Of a stretch of DNA of 64,000 nt, positions 52,990 through 62,118 are shown one piece after another (position 1 is the stretch's first letter; each line of letters opens with the position of its first letter). The translations under genes were made by a program, and so were the position numbers. Below the pieces are notes generated by a model. The model was given only the letters and a program-made list of their open reading frames with translations, did no database searches and was not told where the DNA came from. Location of the stretch: the NCBI GenBank assembly GCA_905221605.1, contig CAJNDS010002142.1, forward strand, positions 182,501-246,500. Direction: 5' to 3'. The stretch is from Symbiodinium natans (lineage: Eukaryota > Sar > Dinophyceae > Suessiales > Symbiodiniaceae).

Positions 52990-54350
52990 CCCCTCTCCCC
53001 CCCCCTTCTCCTCCATGGACCCATTGGGGGTTCCGGAGTTAGCTGGTTCAGGGTCGGACTCCAAGGCACTTATAAGCCCTAAACTCGAGACTGTAAACTT
53101 GCAGAACATCTGGGTAGGCCCTTGGGATTCTATATTCTCCTATTGGGTGGTTTACATGTTCAAGAATATTTTTCAGAGGGTTTTTCATGGCCAACCTAGA
53201 ATGAAACCTTGAACTCTCGACTCCACATGGTAGATATCCACCTGAGGTTCGAGACCCTGAACCTCCCCAAGCCTCTTCCGAGGGTTTAGGGTTTTGGGTT
53301 TCAACCCTCAATCCTCAATCCTCAACCCTCAACCCTAAACCCCAAACCCTAAACGCCACGGCAGGAAGATGCCGCTGGCCCCTATGCCATCATCCATGAG
53401 CGGCTGGAGGTGACAAAGAACAGGTGCAGCCCCCAGGGCCCAGTTTGGGGTTTAGGGTTGTATGGGTGTAGGGTTTAGGGTTTAGGGTTTGGGGTTTAGG
53501 GTTTAGGGTTTAGGGTCTAGGGGTAAGTCAGGGGTTATGGGGTTCTGGGTTATATGGGTTTTGGGTTGGACCCCAAACCCTAAACCCTAAACACGGGTGA
53601 CTTCGGGGTTGCCGAGTGTTTCAAGTTCTGGATTTTCGGCCCATAGGGGTTGCCGGTTTTGAAGTTAAGGCCCGTGCTTCAGGGCTTGAGGTGGGGGTTC
53701 GTCGGATGCTTTGGCTTCGGATGCAGGGTAGAAGGCTTCAAGGCCTGTACCATAGGGCCTTCCGGGTTTTTGTTTCGCGGCCTCGGGGGTGTGAAAGTCT
53801 GAGTTGAGGATGCAGTGGGTTCGGGCTGCGTATCCCTAAGCCCCCGCAACTTTCGAGTTTCATCCCCTAAGGATTCCACACTCCCAGGCTCTCTCTATGT
53901 TTCGGGTTTCTGGGGGTTCAGGGTTTATGGCGTAGGGTCTCCTGAGAGTCTCTATAAACCTCTCCAGCCTCCCAGTCCCAACACCTTCACAACTAAAGCC
54001 GCCTGAATCCTTGAGATGTCCCCCCTTATGCTAACAGTCCTGAATAGGGCTTATACTAGAGGGTACCATAATCCCTATAAAGGACTGTTAGTACAAAGGG
54101 GCAACGTCCCAACTTAAGAGCCTAACTCGCATGCGCCCCGGGGCTCCTAGAGCTCGAAGGCGCTACCAAAAGGGCTGGGGCCTCAACTCGAAATCCTAAG
54201 CCCTCGCCCGAACCCCCTAAACCCTAAACCCTAAACCCTAAACCCTAAACCCTAAACCCTAAACTGGTGGCTTCCTGACAGGGCGTCGGTGGGCGGCGAC
54301 ACCGTCGGGAAGCTGACGGCCGGCACCACCGTCAAAGTCCTGGAGGCGTG
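52062..54350 (+). CDS. Protein with SH3-like modules (partial)
   Basis: Exons 52062-52121 (GVLYLELADGRGWARAL), 52408-52497 (KVPGTCDESSPPAHVRKA), 52817-52879 (VFDHKPGFGKMCEPFSVEE), 53365-53423 (AAGPYAIIHERLEVTKN) and 54282-54350 (GDTVGKLTAGTTVKVLEA; donor GTTTAGGG). The last three agree in phase. The pieces ADGRGWxx-VFDHKPG, GPYAIIHERLEVT and GDTVGKLTAGTxVxVLE follow the order of bacterial-type SH3 (SH3b) repeats. The assignment is by resemblance only. The first exon needs one more exon to meet the second in phase. Possible continuation: 54828 (SPSWRPGARDRTRRY) and 55022 (AQVSEQNRAAASG). Confidence 0.55.
52255..52407 (+). other. Hydrophobic open stretch before an exon
   Basis: The frame is open upstream of the acceptor TTTTTTGTCAG and reads HVVLDLNIVVMPQAVAVGV. 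It could be coding if the acceptor at 52407 is not used; third positions do not favour it. Confidence 0.3.
52954..53006. repeat. Poly-C tract
   Basis: About 40 C with a few T, in the intron 52880-53364. Frames reading through it give poly-proline or poly-glycine and are ignored. Confidence 0.95.
54015..54113. mobile_element. IR-E element
   Basis: Begins GATGTCCCCCCTTATGCTAAC and ends GTTAGTACAAAGGGGCAACG; relative of 42550-42657, in the intron before exon 54282. Confidence 0.8.
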
Positions 54351-54892
54351 GTTTAGGGCTTAGGGTTTAGGGTTTAGGGCTTAGGGTTTAGGGTTTAGGG
54401 CTTGGGGTTTAGGGTTTAGGGTTCAGGGTTCAGGGTTTAGGGTTGAACGAACAGAACCCCCAGACCCTAAGAGACGTGAAGGCAGAAAATCCGAATCTCT
54501 CAGCCCTGATGCCAAAAGCATCAAGCCTTTACAAGTAGGGCTTGAAGTATGGAAGCTCCTTAATTTAGTGTACTTATAACCCGGTTCATGCCTACCCTAA
54601 AACCCCAAACCCGAAACCTAAACCCTAAATAAGTAGGGCTTTCAGGGCTTCCAGGGCTTGGGATTTTCTTGTAACCCTAAACCCCAAACCCTAAATCCCC
54701 CCTAAGGGAAGTAAAATCATGGGGGCCTTTTTTTATGTTTTTTTGGCCTGGACTTCTTTTACTTTCTCTGGGGTCCAGGTAGACCCTTAAAGCCGTAAAC
54801 TCCCACTCCGAATCAGTAGCCCGTCCTGGAGACCCGGAGCCCGTGACAGGACAAGACGCTACACTTCCCAAGACCAGCGAAACCCTCAACCC

Positions 54893-55012
54893 TAAGCCCC
54901 AAGCCCCAAGCCCCAAGCCCCAAGCCCCAACCCCCAAGCCCCAAGCCCCAAGCCCCAAGCCCCAAGCCCTAAGCCCTAAGCCCTAAGCCCTAAGCCCTAA
55001 GCCCTAAGCGCA
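54893..55012. repeat. Two adjoining variant arrays, CCCCAAG and CCCTAAG
   Basis: About ten CCCCAAG units (54893-54967) are followed without spacer by about seven CCCTAAG units (54968-55009). Each block is uniform, so each variant spread locally. Confidence 0.9.
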
Positions 55013-55496
55013 TGCCCGTCAGGTCGCCCAAGTCAGCGAGCAAAACCGGGCTGCCGCCTCAGGCTCTCCATGTCTGGGCTCTTGTTACAGTACTTTAGGG
55101 TTTAGGGTTTAGGGTTTAGGGTTTAGGGTTTAGGGTAAGTGAAGTTGCCTGAAAAAGGGTCATCTGAGGTAGGGTTTACCTTTCCGTTGTTTGTGAGTGT
55201 GTATAGTGCCCCACATTTATATTTTGTGAATGCATGTATTGGACATCAGAGCCCACTTAACTTCAGGTGGCGTGGGCAGAGGGGTGCAGAAACATTGAGA
55301 TGTGGGGGTTTAGGGCGGGGTTCGGGTTAGGGGATCCCGCTTGGGTGTTCCTTCACTGGCCCACCCCCAAACAAAAAACGACTTCAGTCCCCTGAAAAAT
55401 CCCAAGCCCGAAACCCGAAACCCTAAACCCGAAACCCTAAACCCTAAACCCTGAACTTCGCAAGCTTCCCCCAAATGTTTTTGTTTGTTTGCTGAG

Positions 55497-55690
55497 GTAC
55501 GCGGCCTTTTGGAGTCTCCGCAAGGCGTGTCTCCAACTAGGTAGCAGTTTGGGTATTTAGAGTGTACCCAAAGGCTCCAATGTAGTTCCTTTTTGGGTTA
55601 GTTATAGGGGACTCTAGTCTACTACCCCAAAAGGTACTACATAGCAGCCTTTGGGTAGGGTCAAGAGTTTCGGCTATTTGGGGACCCTAA
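55497..55690 (+). CDS. Short gene end
   Basis: Exon 55497-55540 (VRGLLESPQGVSPT; donor GTAGCAG) joins in phase to 55666-55690 (VSAIWGP, TAA 55688-55690). The intron is an inverted-repeat element (TTTGGGTATTTAGAG ... CCTTTGGGTAGGG). It could be the end of the SH3-module gene. The small size makes it uncertain. Confidence 0.4.
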
Positions 55691-55756
55691 GCCCTAAGCC
55701 CTAAACCCTTAACCTATTGAGGTTGATGGGTGAGGTTCAGGCTTACCAGCTTCCAG

Positions 55757-56169
55757 GATACCTCGTCCCTTATATACGAATACTGATCCTGTCCTTACGC
55801 CTGCGAAGCAGCTGAAGTTTAGGGCTTAGGGTTTAGGGTTTAAGGGCTTAGGTTTTAGGGTTTAGGGTTTAGGGTTTGTAGGTTGTGGGAGATCATGGGT
55901 TCCCTACTGCCCTCTAGACTAACCCCCCCACCCCCCTTAATTACCCTAATCAGGCCTTCAATGTCCCTAAATAGCCTTAGTTATCGGGGGAACCTGGGGG
56001 GGGGGGGGGTAGTATAGAGGTGGGTGGTAGGGGAACTTACAGGAGACTGTGGCCCATGTCCCGTTTCCTCGGCAAGTAACTTGTACACATCAGGGTGCAG
56101 TGTACGGGGCTTCAGCGTCGGCAGGACATCCCAAGGTCCCCACAGATTTACAGGCTCGATCAGCCCTGA
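55757..56169 (+). CDS. Unrecognised gene, last two exons
   Basis: Exon 55757-55816 (LYTNTDPVLTPAKQLK) ends AA|GTTTAGGG and joins in phase to 56094-56169 (CTGLQRRQDIPRSPQIYRL, TGA 56167-56169). The intron includes an element with ends GGGTTCCCTACTGCC / GGTAGGGGAAC and a long G run. Function is unknown. Confidence 0.55.
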
Positions 56170-56308
56170 ACCCTAAGCACTCAACCCTACCTGGACCCCA
56201 TTTACTTACAGTTTTAAGGGTTCTAGTTCTGCCCACTAAATAGGGTACTTGCTACAAAACCGTAGGTAAACAGGGTCACCCGTAAAACCCTAAGCCTTAA
56301 ACCTGCAG

Positions 56309-56591
56309 GGAGCTAGGGGTGGGGCAAGCAAACGGAGACGATGGTGTGGTGCTCACCTCTTTGCCATGGAAACAAATCGAGGTACAAATGGAGGTTTCCG
56401 GAAATAGGGGTATCCGTTTAGGGGGTTCCTATCATCGGAATTATACTATTTTGGGGTGTGCTGGGTCATGTATTCAGGGTACCCCCTTATTTTGGGAAAT
56501 ACCCAAATCAATGCGTCCGAGAACTCGTTGCCTACAAAAGTTCCCAGCGAGCCCTCCATACTACCCCCCCTTAAACAAGGACGATGCCTGA
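56309..56591 (+). CDS. Unrecognised gene, last two exons
   Basis: Exon 56309-56381 (GVGQANGDDGVVLTSLPWKQ), after CCTGCAG, joins in phase to 56541-56591 (FPASPPYYPPLNKDDA, TGA 56589-56591). The 159-nt intron is an inverted repeat (GTATCCGTTTAGGGGG ... GGGTACCCCCTTATTTTGGG). It follows the previous stop by only 139 nt, so it is either a separate short gene or an alternative end. Confidence 0.5.
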
Positions 56592-56793
56592 AACCATGCT
56601 GAGGATCTCTGTAATTACAATGTTCAAGGTATTTAGGGGTTTGGGGTTTAGGGTTTAGGGTTTAGGGGGTACGTATCAACAAGTGCCCTAATGTGGTGAT
56701 AAGTACAGTTCTACGTACAGTTATCAGTACCACGAACCTCAAGTAGGTCTAGGGTTTAGGGTTTAGGGTTTAGGGTTTAGGGGTCTCTCCCAG

Positions 56794-57097
56794 ATAGGCT
56801 GGATCACAATCTTCGATGGCTCCACGGGCTTGCGCCATGCCATGAAGTCCAGGCGTCGCCGTTCTTTTTGCTCCGCGGGCTTTGGGTGTAGGGTTGAGGG
56901 TATAGGGTTTAGGGTTTAGGGTTTAGGGGATGGACAATGGGAGTGGCGGGGGTCACTAGGACAGCGCATCTACGAATCGGGCATTGAGAATCCCAGTCCG
57001 GGTAAACCCTAAACCCTAAACCTTAAAGCCTAAACCCTAAACCCTAACCCCTGATTTCGCATTTTCATGAGCAGCCATTTGCTCCCAGAGGATGTAG
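56794..57097 (+). CDS. Unrecognised short gene region
   Basis: Exon 56794-56885 (IGWITIFDGSTGLRHAMKS), after TCTCCCAG; exon 56927-57001 (GQWEWRGSLGQRIYESGIE), ending CCGG|GTAAACCC; terminal exon 57075-57097 (ICSQRM, TAG). The last two agree in phase; the first does not with the sites chosen. GWITIFDGSTGL is reminiscent of SH3-type strands, but that is weak. Confidence 0.45.
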
Positions 57098-57287
57098 GAT
57101 CACTTTACCTAAGCCCTAATCCCTAACCCCTAGCAAACCGCCCGAACACTCAAACCCTAAACCCTCAAAGCGAGCCCCACGCAGCTTAGAGACCATCAAG
57201 TTCGGGTTGAGGGTGTAGGTGCTAGGTTCATCCTTGGGGTGTGCCGATGTTTGATTCTTGATTTTTTGAACCCTATAAAGCCCTAAA

Positions 57288-57450
57288 CCCAAACCCCAAA
57301 CCCTAAACCCCAAACCCTAAACCCAAACCCTAAACCCTAAACCCCAAACCCCAAACCCTAAACCCCAAACCCTAAACCCTAAACCCCACACCCTAAACCC
57401 TGAACCCTAAACCCTAAACCCCAAACCCCAAACCCTAAACCCTAAACCCT
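57288..57450. repeat. Mixed CCCTAAA / CCCCAAA array
   Basis: About 22 units alternating between CCCTAAA and CCCCAAA. A matching TTTGGGG array lies at 57601-57668. Confidence 0.9.
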
Positions 57451-57456
57451 TTGTAG

Positions 57457-57501
57457 CCCCTTCGACCCGTGGAGCCTGAGGCGCCCGCCCTCAAACCCTG
57501 A
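57457..57501 (+). CDS. Possible short terminal exon
   Basis: After TTGTAG the frame reads LRPVEPEAPALKP and ends TGA at 57499-57501. Good third positions, but only 14 codons and no linked exon. Confidence 0.35.
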   Translation, partial: PLRPVEPEAPALKP

Positions 57502-57747
57502 ATTCCGTAATCCTAGGGTTTAGGGTTTAGGGTGTAGTGTTTAGGGTTTAGGGTTTAGGGTGTAGGCTTTAGGTTGTAGAGTTTGCGGTTTTGGGTTGAG
57601 GGGTTTGGGGTTTGGGGTTGGGCGTTTGGGGTTTGGGGTTTGGGGTTTGGGGTTTGGGGTTTGGGGTAGTTTGGGTTTTTGGGTTTTCTGTTTTGGGTAG
57701 TTCAGGTTTAGGGTTGAGGGTTGAGGGTGGCAAGCCTCAAGTCTTCT

Positions 57748-57899
57748 TGGTAGCCCAGTGGTACCCTGTTGCTCTTTCTTATTCTGGTTTTGGGTTCGCC
57801 TAATAATATGTACCCAACCCTCAAAAGGGTTTCCATATTTGTAAACGAACCAACCCCAAAAAGGGTACTCATCATTATAGTATGGTTACTGCGTTACCG
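57748..57899. mobile_element. IR-F element
   Basis: Begins GGTAGCCCAGTGGTACCCTG and ends TATGGTTACTGCGTTACC; located before the exon at 57927. Confidence 0.75.
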
Positions 57900-57926
57900 A
57901 GACTCCCATTATTGTTCCTGGGCTAG

Positions 57927-58169
57927 CAAGACCTATGAATCCCAGAAGCCGCAAACCCCACAGGCCCAGGGTCTAGGATTTAGGGCTTAGGGTTTATGAT
58001 TTAGGGTTTAGGGTTTAGGGTTTGGAAAGCACATATACTGAGCCGTCTAGACTTGCCCTCAGCCCTACGCCTGACCCAAGAGCTGCTGTGGGAGGAAGCC
58101 ACCTCCGCAAGCGCTCGCCTTAGCGCGCGCCTTCTTTCGTTGGAGGTTGCAGGGCTGGTGTGCACCTAG
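57927..58169 (+). CDS. Unrecognised gene, last two exons
   Basis: Exon 57927-57970 (TYESQKPQTPQAQ) joins in phase to 58030-58169 (LDLPSALRLTQELLWEEA ... ARLLSLEVAGLVCT, TAG 58167-58169). The intron is only 59 nt: GTCTAGG, a TTTAGGG array and GGAAAG. The last exon is Leu/Ala-rich and probably helical. No family recognised. Confidence 0.6.
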
Positions 58170-58386
58170 AACTCCCCCAATGGCCGTCTCCTTCATCGGC
58201 TCATCGGGTCATCGGGGGCGTAGCGGAATGCCCAAGTTTATGTTGAATGTAATAAACAACTTGCAACAACAATTTGGGTAGAACTTAGGTGGCCCTCAAT
58301 TTAGGATTAGCTTCATAAACTCCCACAAGAAAGTTAGGTATACCCCCCCCCCCCAAGAAGAAAAACATGTCTACAATTGGGGTGTC

Positions 58387-58467
58387 TACTCGGAGGTTCA
58401 TGGGTAGTGACAAGTCGGGTACTACTTATAACCTGACTTAGAACTACCCATGAACCTCCAAGTAGGT
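58387..58467. mobile_element. IR-A element, short form
   Basis: An 81-nt hairpin with ends CTACTCGGAGGTTCATGGGT and ACCCATGAACCTCCAAGTAG, the shortest complete copy in the window. Confidence 0.85.
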
Positions 58468-58631
58468 AGTGTTAAGGGTTGTGCCGTCGCTAGAAATTGT
58501 CCCAGCTTCCTTCGGACACCGTAGACTCTAAACCCGAGGCTAGCCCAAAAGCACTTAATTATGGACTAGGGTTTTGGGTTTGGGGCCCAATATACCCCTT
58601 GATTGCACAATATACTTCAAGTCACAATTAG

Positions 58632-59194
58632 GATCCCTAGATTGTTTGAGGTGTATTCCACGCCATAATGGTGCGCAGCTGTGGCAGTGCGAACTGAAAG
58701 TCGAGGTTTGCCGGGTATTGGTATGCGGCTTGCAGGTCATTCCTTCGTCTTGCATGTGTGGTAGTCGCTGTAAGGGTCAAATAGGCTTCCTTTGGCAAAA
58801 GCAGTGTGGGTTTAGGGTTTAGGGCAGACAGTAGCAGGCTCTGCACGTGAGCAGCCCATCATCTACTGTTTGCTTAAGAACCCGCAAAAAAAGAAAGATA
58901 ATAACCCTGTATTGTCCTCATCAGGCAGAGGATTTTAAGTTTTTTTTTTTTTTTTTTTGGGGGGGGGGGGGCGGTTCTTAGGCAAATAGTCAAAGTGCAG
59001 CGCTGGCTTGAAAGGCGCGGGTGGAGCGGAATGCCTGCAGCGTTTGGGGAAGATAGGTCGGGATCCCCAGTGGTGCAGGCGCCCAGGAGCCAAGAAGTTG
59101 GCAGGGTTCGGGGACTTCCGGCTTCAGACTTCTGCTGTTTAGGGTTTAGGGCTACATATATTTTGTGTAAACCCACAGCATACATAAATACAAA

Positions 59195-59228
<34 letters not shown>

Positions 59229-59821
59229 TAGTTAAATTACTTGGTTTAGGGTGCCTGCGTTAGGGGTTGTGATCGCAGTAAGACCTCAATCCTACGTACT
59301 GAAGAAGCGTAGATCCCTCAGCCCTAATTGGGTCTGAGACGCGTACCCCTAGTTGTCGGGAAGCCCCAGGCCTAAATCTCCGACCTCATGCCCCTGTTTC
59401 ACCTGCCGACCGGACAGCAATCATGCTGCGCTCAGGCGATTCCGGTTAAAAAAAAATCTCCGACAAAACAAGCCCTAAACCCTAAACACAAACCCTGAAC
59501 CCGAAACCCAAAATCTCAAACCCTAAACCCTAAACCCTAAACCCAGAGCCCTAAGCCGGTCTCGCCACCTAGGCTCATGGACTTCCGTGTAGCTGTGAGC
59601 TGGGCTTCCTCCGAGACAAGCCACGACTCCTCAAAGGGTTTAGGGTTTAGGGTTTAGCTTTAGGGTTGAGGTTCCTAGGGTGTAGGGTTCTAATCGCAGG
59701 GTTCTCTGGGGTTCTAGAGGCTAGAGGGTTCCAGGGTTTAGGATCCTTCCGAAACCACCTATGATTCTCTGCCTTGGTGCGCCAGGGGGATAGGGCATCT
59801 AGTTTGCGGATCCCGTTTTTG
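58632..59821 (+). CDS. Unrecognised multi-exon gene (partial)
   Basis: Exons 58632-58705 (LRCIPRHNGAQLWQCELKVE), 58775-58809 (GQIGFLWQKQC; donor GTTTAGGG), 58855-58867 (13 nt), 58990-59136 (49 codons, begins right after an IR-D end GGCAAATAG), 59573-59637 (SCELGFLRDKPRLLK) and 59786-59821 (IGHLVCGSRF). All agree in phase. The 58990 exon is open in two frames; the phase-consistent one reads GLKGAGGAECLQRLGKIGRD. Donors at 59137 and 59638 are GTTTAGGG. Start and stop are not found, and a 13-nt exon is inherently doubtful. Confidence 0.5.
58868..58989 (+). mobile_element. IR-D element forming an intron
   Basis: Begins GTTTGCTTAAGAACCC and ends GGTTCTTAGGCAAATAG, with T(18)G(14) in the middle. 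Confidence 0.75.
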
Positions 59822-60759
59822 GTACCTTAAGGGACAAGAGCCAGAAAGGTCGATCATGTTGAGCAAACGTCCATCTCTCTCTCTCTCTCGTTGTGTGTGC
59901 GTGCACGTGCACACACATATTCTATATACATATTCTACATATATAAATATTTATATATAGGTAGTTATTTGTTTGTGTATTTATCTATTTGTTTAAGAAT
60001 ATAAATGAATAGATGTATGTTGTATGCGTTTTTGTGCTCATTCATGTTCTTAGTCATAATCCCATCCCCCTTTTGTTACCCCCCCCCCCCCCCTAACTAT
60101 TAAAAAAAAAAACAAACTCTTTCCGGAAAATCCTGCCGAAACCGACCCCGCCTTTTGAACCCTGTTCCGAATTAGTGGGGGGGGGTTCAGGGCTCCCAAA
60201 ACCCTCTAGCCAACCAACATCCTGAAGCTTCCTTCCCTCCCTTCCCTTGCAGCCCTCCCCTCCCTCCATAGCCTGAAGCCTACACCCTAAACCCTTTGCA
60301 CCCCAAAACATGACATTTGGATAAAAACCTCCCCCTAATAACCAAATCACATTTCGGGTTTCCATTGGGGGGGGGGGGGGGGGGGGGTGGCCCCCCCCGT
60401 TTAAAAAATCAAGGGGGCGGGGTCAAGGGATTTTTTTAATATGTTGAGTTAAAGTTTATAGATACATAAAAAAACAAGTAAGTAAGTGAATAAAACATAT
60501 AAATATACACGAATAAGTAAATGGAAAATAAATAGACAAATAATATATATATATATATATATGAGTATAGATATGTATATATATATATGTATATATATAT
60601 ATGTATATATATATGTATAAATAAATATATATGTGTATGAGGGACATGTTCCGGTACAATATGCCCCTCCCCCTCTTGTAGCATAGGGCAGTTCAGGGTT
60701 TAGGGCTTCAGGGGTTTGAGTGGGTTCAGGGTTGTGGGGTTGATGTCTTCAGGTTGCAG
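59822..60759. other. Low-complexity region without supported genes
   Basis: Contains (CT)n/(GT)n at 59875-59920, A/T-rich repeats at 59925-60030, C- and G-runs at 60080-60410 and (TA)n at 60540-60630. Open frames here are artefacts of the repeats. A candidate single TTTAGGG unit lies at 60698. Confidence 0.7.
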
Positions 60760-60820
60760 TTTCACGCAAGCTTGCGTGCAATGCCACGCCTCGAGCGCGG
60801 TCTGCGAAAATGTCGCGTAG
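60760..60820 (+). CDS. Terminal exon of an unrecognised gene
   Basis: After TTGCAG the frame reads FTQACVQCHASSAVCENVA and ends TAG at 60818-60820. Another frame (LRAMPRLERGLRKC) is open to a stop at 60830. A minus-strand frame of 76 codons also crosses the region. The first has the best third positions. Confidence 0.4.
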
Positions 60821-61102
60821 GCGTAGGATGACCTGGGGGGCTTCCCTAAACCCCACCCAGTCAGTGCCCCATTCCCTAGATCGGCGTCCCTGGCTTAGAC
60901 GTCTTTCTGTGGGTGTTTCTGGGGCCGGGGGCGGGGGGGGAGACGTTTCGGGATCATGCTTCAAACAAGCTGTGACCAAGGGTCAATACCCCTTGAGGAA
61001 GATACCTGAAAACACAATAAGGCCCCTGTATGGTTTCAAGTATATCCGTCAGTTAAGGGGTACGCATTGGGCTCTCTAGGTAACCCTAAGCCCAGTTCAG
61101 CC

Positions 61103-61276
61103 ATGGAGATCTTGCAGTGGGTATAACACCCACCGTCACTGAAGCCCTCGTCCAGCCGCCTTAAGCAGAATGTCTAGGCTTCAGGGATTGATTGTAAGGA
61201 AGGAAGCCCCCCAATTCTACAGAAGACCTGAAGAGCAGGATTGCAGGGTTAATGGGGCCCCGAGTTTTCTTTAAAG
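61103..61276 (+). CDS. Possible gene start and exon
   Basis: ATG at 61103 gives MEILQW before a GTATAAC donor. From 61143 a 43-codon frame (MSRLQGLIVRKEAPQFY ... TAA 61272) is open; alternatively exon 61223-61276 reads LKSRIAGLMGPRVFFK before GTGCGG. These readings exclude each other. Confidence 0.35.
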
Positions 61277-61451
61277 GTGCGGCGCCTTTTTTCTTTTTTC
61301 TCCTGGTACTAGATCTTAGAGTTTTGTCTTTCAGCACGTCCCCTAGACCCTAACCCAAAACCCTACGCCCTAAACCCTAACCCCCCTGAACCCTAAACCT
61401 TAAACCCTCACCCTAAACACTAAACCTGAAAACCCCAAACCACATGCGCAG

Positions 61452-61882
61452 GAGTGGGAAGAGGATGAGGATGAGTTAACGTGAACGGACGCTTCCATCG
61501 TCCGGCGACCTTCAAAGGCCAAGAGTCAGAAGGCTGCTAAGGGTTTCGAGTTTAGGTGTTCAGGGGGTTTAGGGTTTAGGGTTTAGGGTTTAGGGAAACT
61601 CCATAGGCCCCTACAATTTTTGTAAGTATGAATCGCCCACCCCGCAGATATCCGTCACAAGTCTACAGGCCCCTATATGGTGGGTTCTCTAAATTAAGGT
61701 CCGGTTTTGGGTACCCTAGATAAGAGTGGCCACCTTATAACAAGGATCCCACATATGAGTGTGCAGCTTTCTGCTTTCCCGTGCAAGACGCACCGGGGAA
61801 GGAGCCTCAGAAGGTCGCGCTCTGTCACCCGACATGTTTTCGAATGAATGGACATATACGCTCTGAGGCTCCAATGTGTTAG
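61452..61882 (+). CDS. Short exons with stops
   Basis: Exon from 61452 (EWEEDEDELT) runs to TGA 61482-61484 or to a GTGAAC donor. A later exon 61767-61882 (DAPGKEPQKVALCHPTCFR, TAG 61880-61882) follows an IR-G relative (61676-61756). All three frames of the latter are open for 26 codons or more; the Cys-containing one has the best start. No function recognised. Confidence 0.4.
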
Positions 61883-62026
61883 ATGGGTGTTCAGGGCTTA
61901 TGTTTAAGGTTTCAGGTCTAGGGTTTATTGTTTAGGGTTTAGGTTCAGGCATAGGGTTTAGGGTTTAGGGTTTGGGGTTTGGGGTTTGGGGTTTAGGGTC
62001 TAGGGTTGAAGGCTTGCCCAATGCAG

Positions 62027-62118
62027 AGCCTCAAGTCACACACGTTTGGGAGCCCCAAGATATGGGAGAAGCCTTCTGCCGCATGGTCGACATGCCTACA
62101 AAAACTGAAATCCTTTGA
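62027..62118 (+). CDS. Terminal exon of an unrecognised gene
   Basis: After CAATGCAG the frame reads VTHVWEPQDMGEAFCRMVD and ends TGA at 62116-62118. Another frame (SHTFGSPKIWEKPSAAW) is also open. No linked upstream exon was found; the region before holds TTTAGGG/TTTGGGG units. Confidence 0.45.

Noticed and set aside
52906-53212. Poly-proline / poly-glycine frames
   Set aside because: Produced by the long C tract in an intron.
60436-60684. 82-codon minus frame rich in Tyr/Ile
   Set aside because: Derived from (TA)n repeats.
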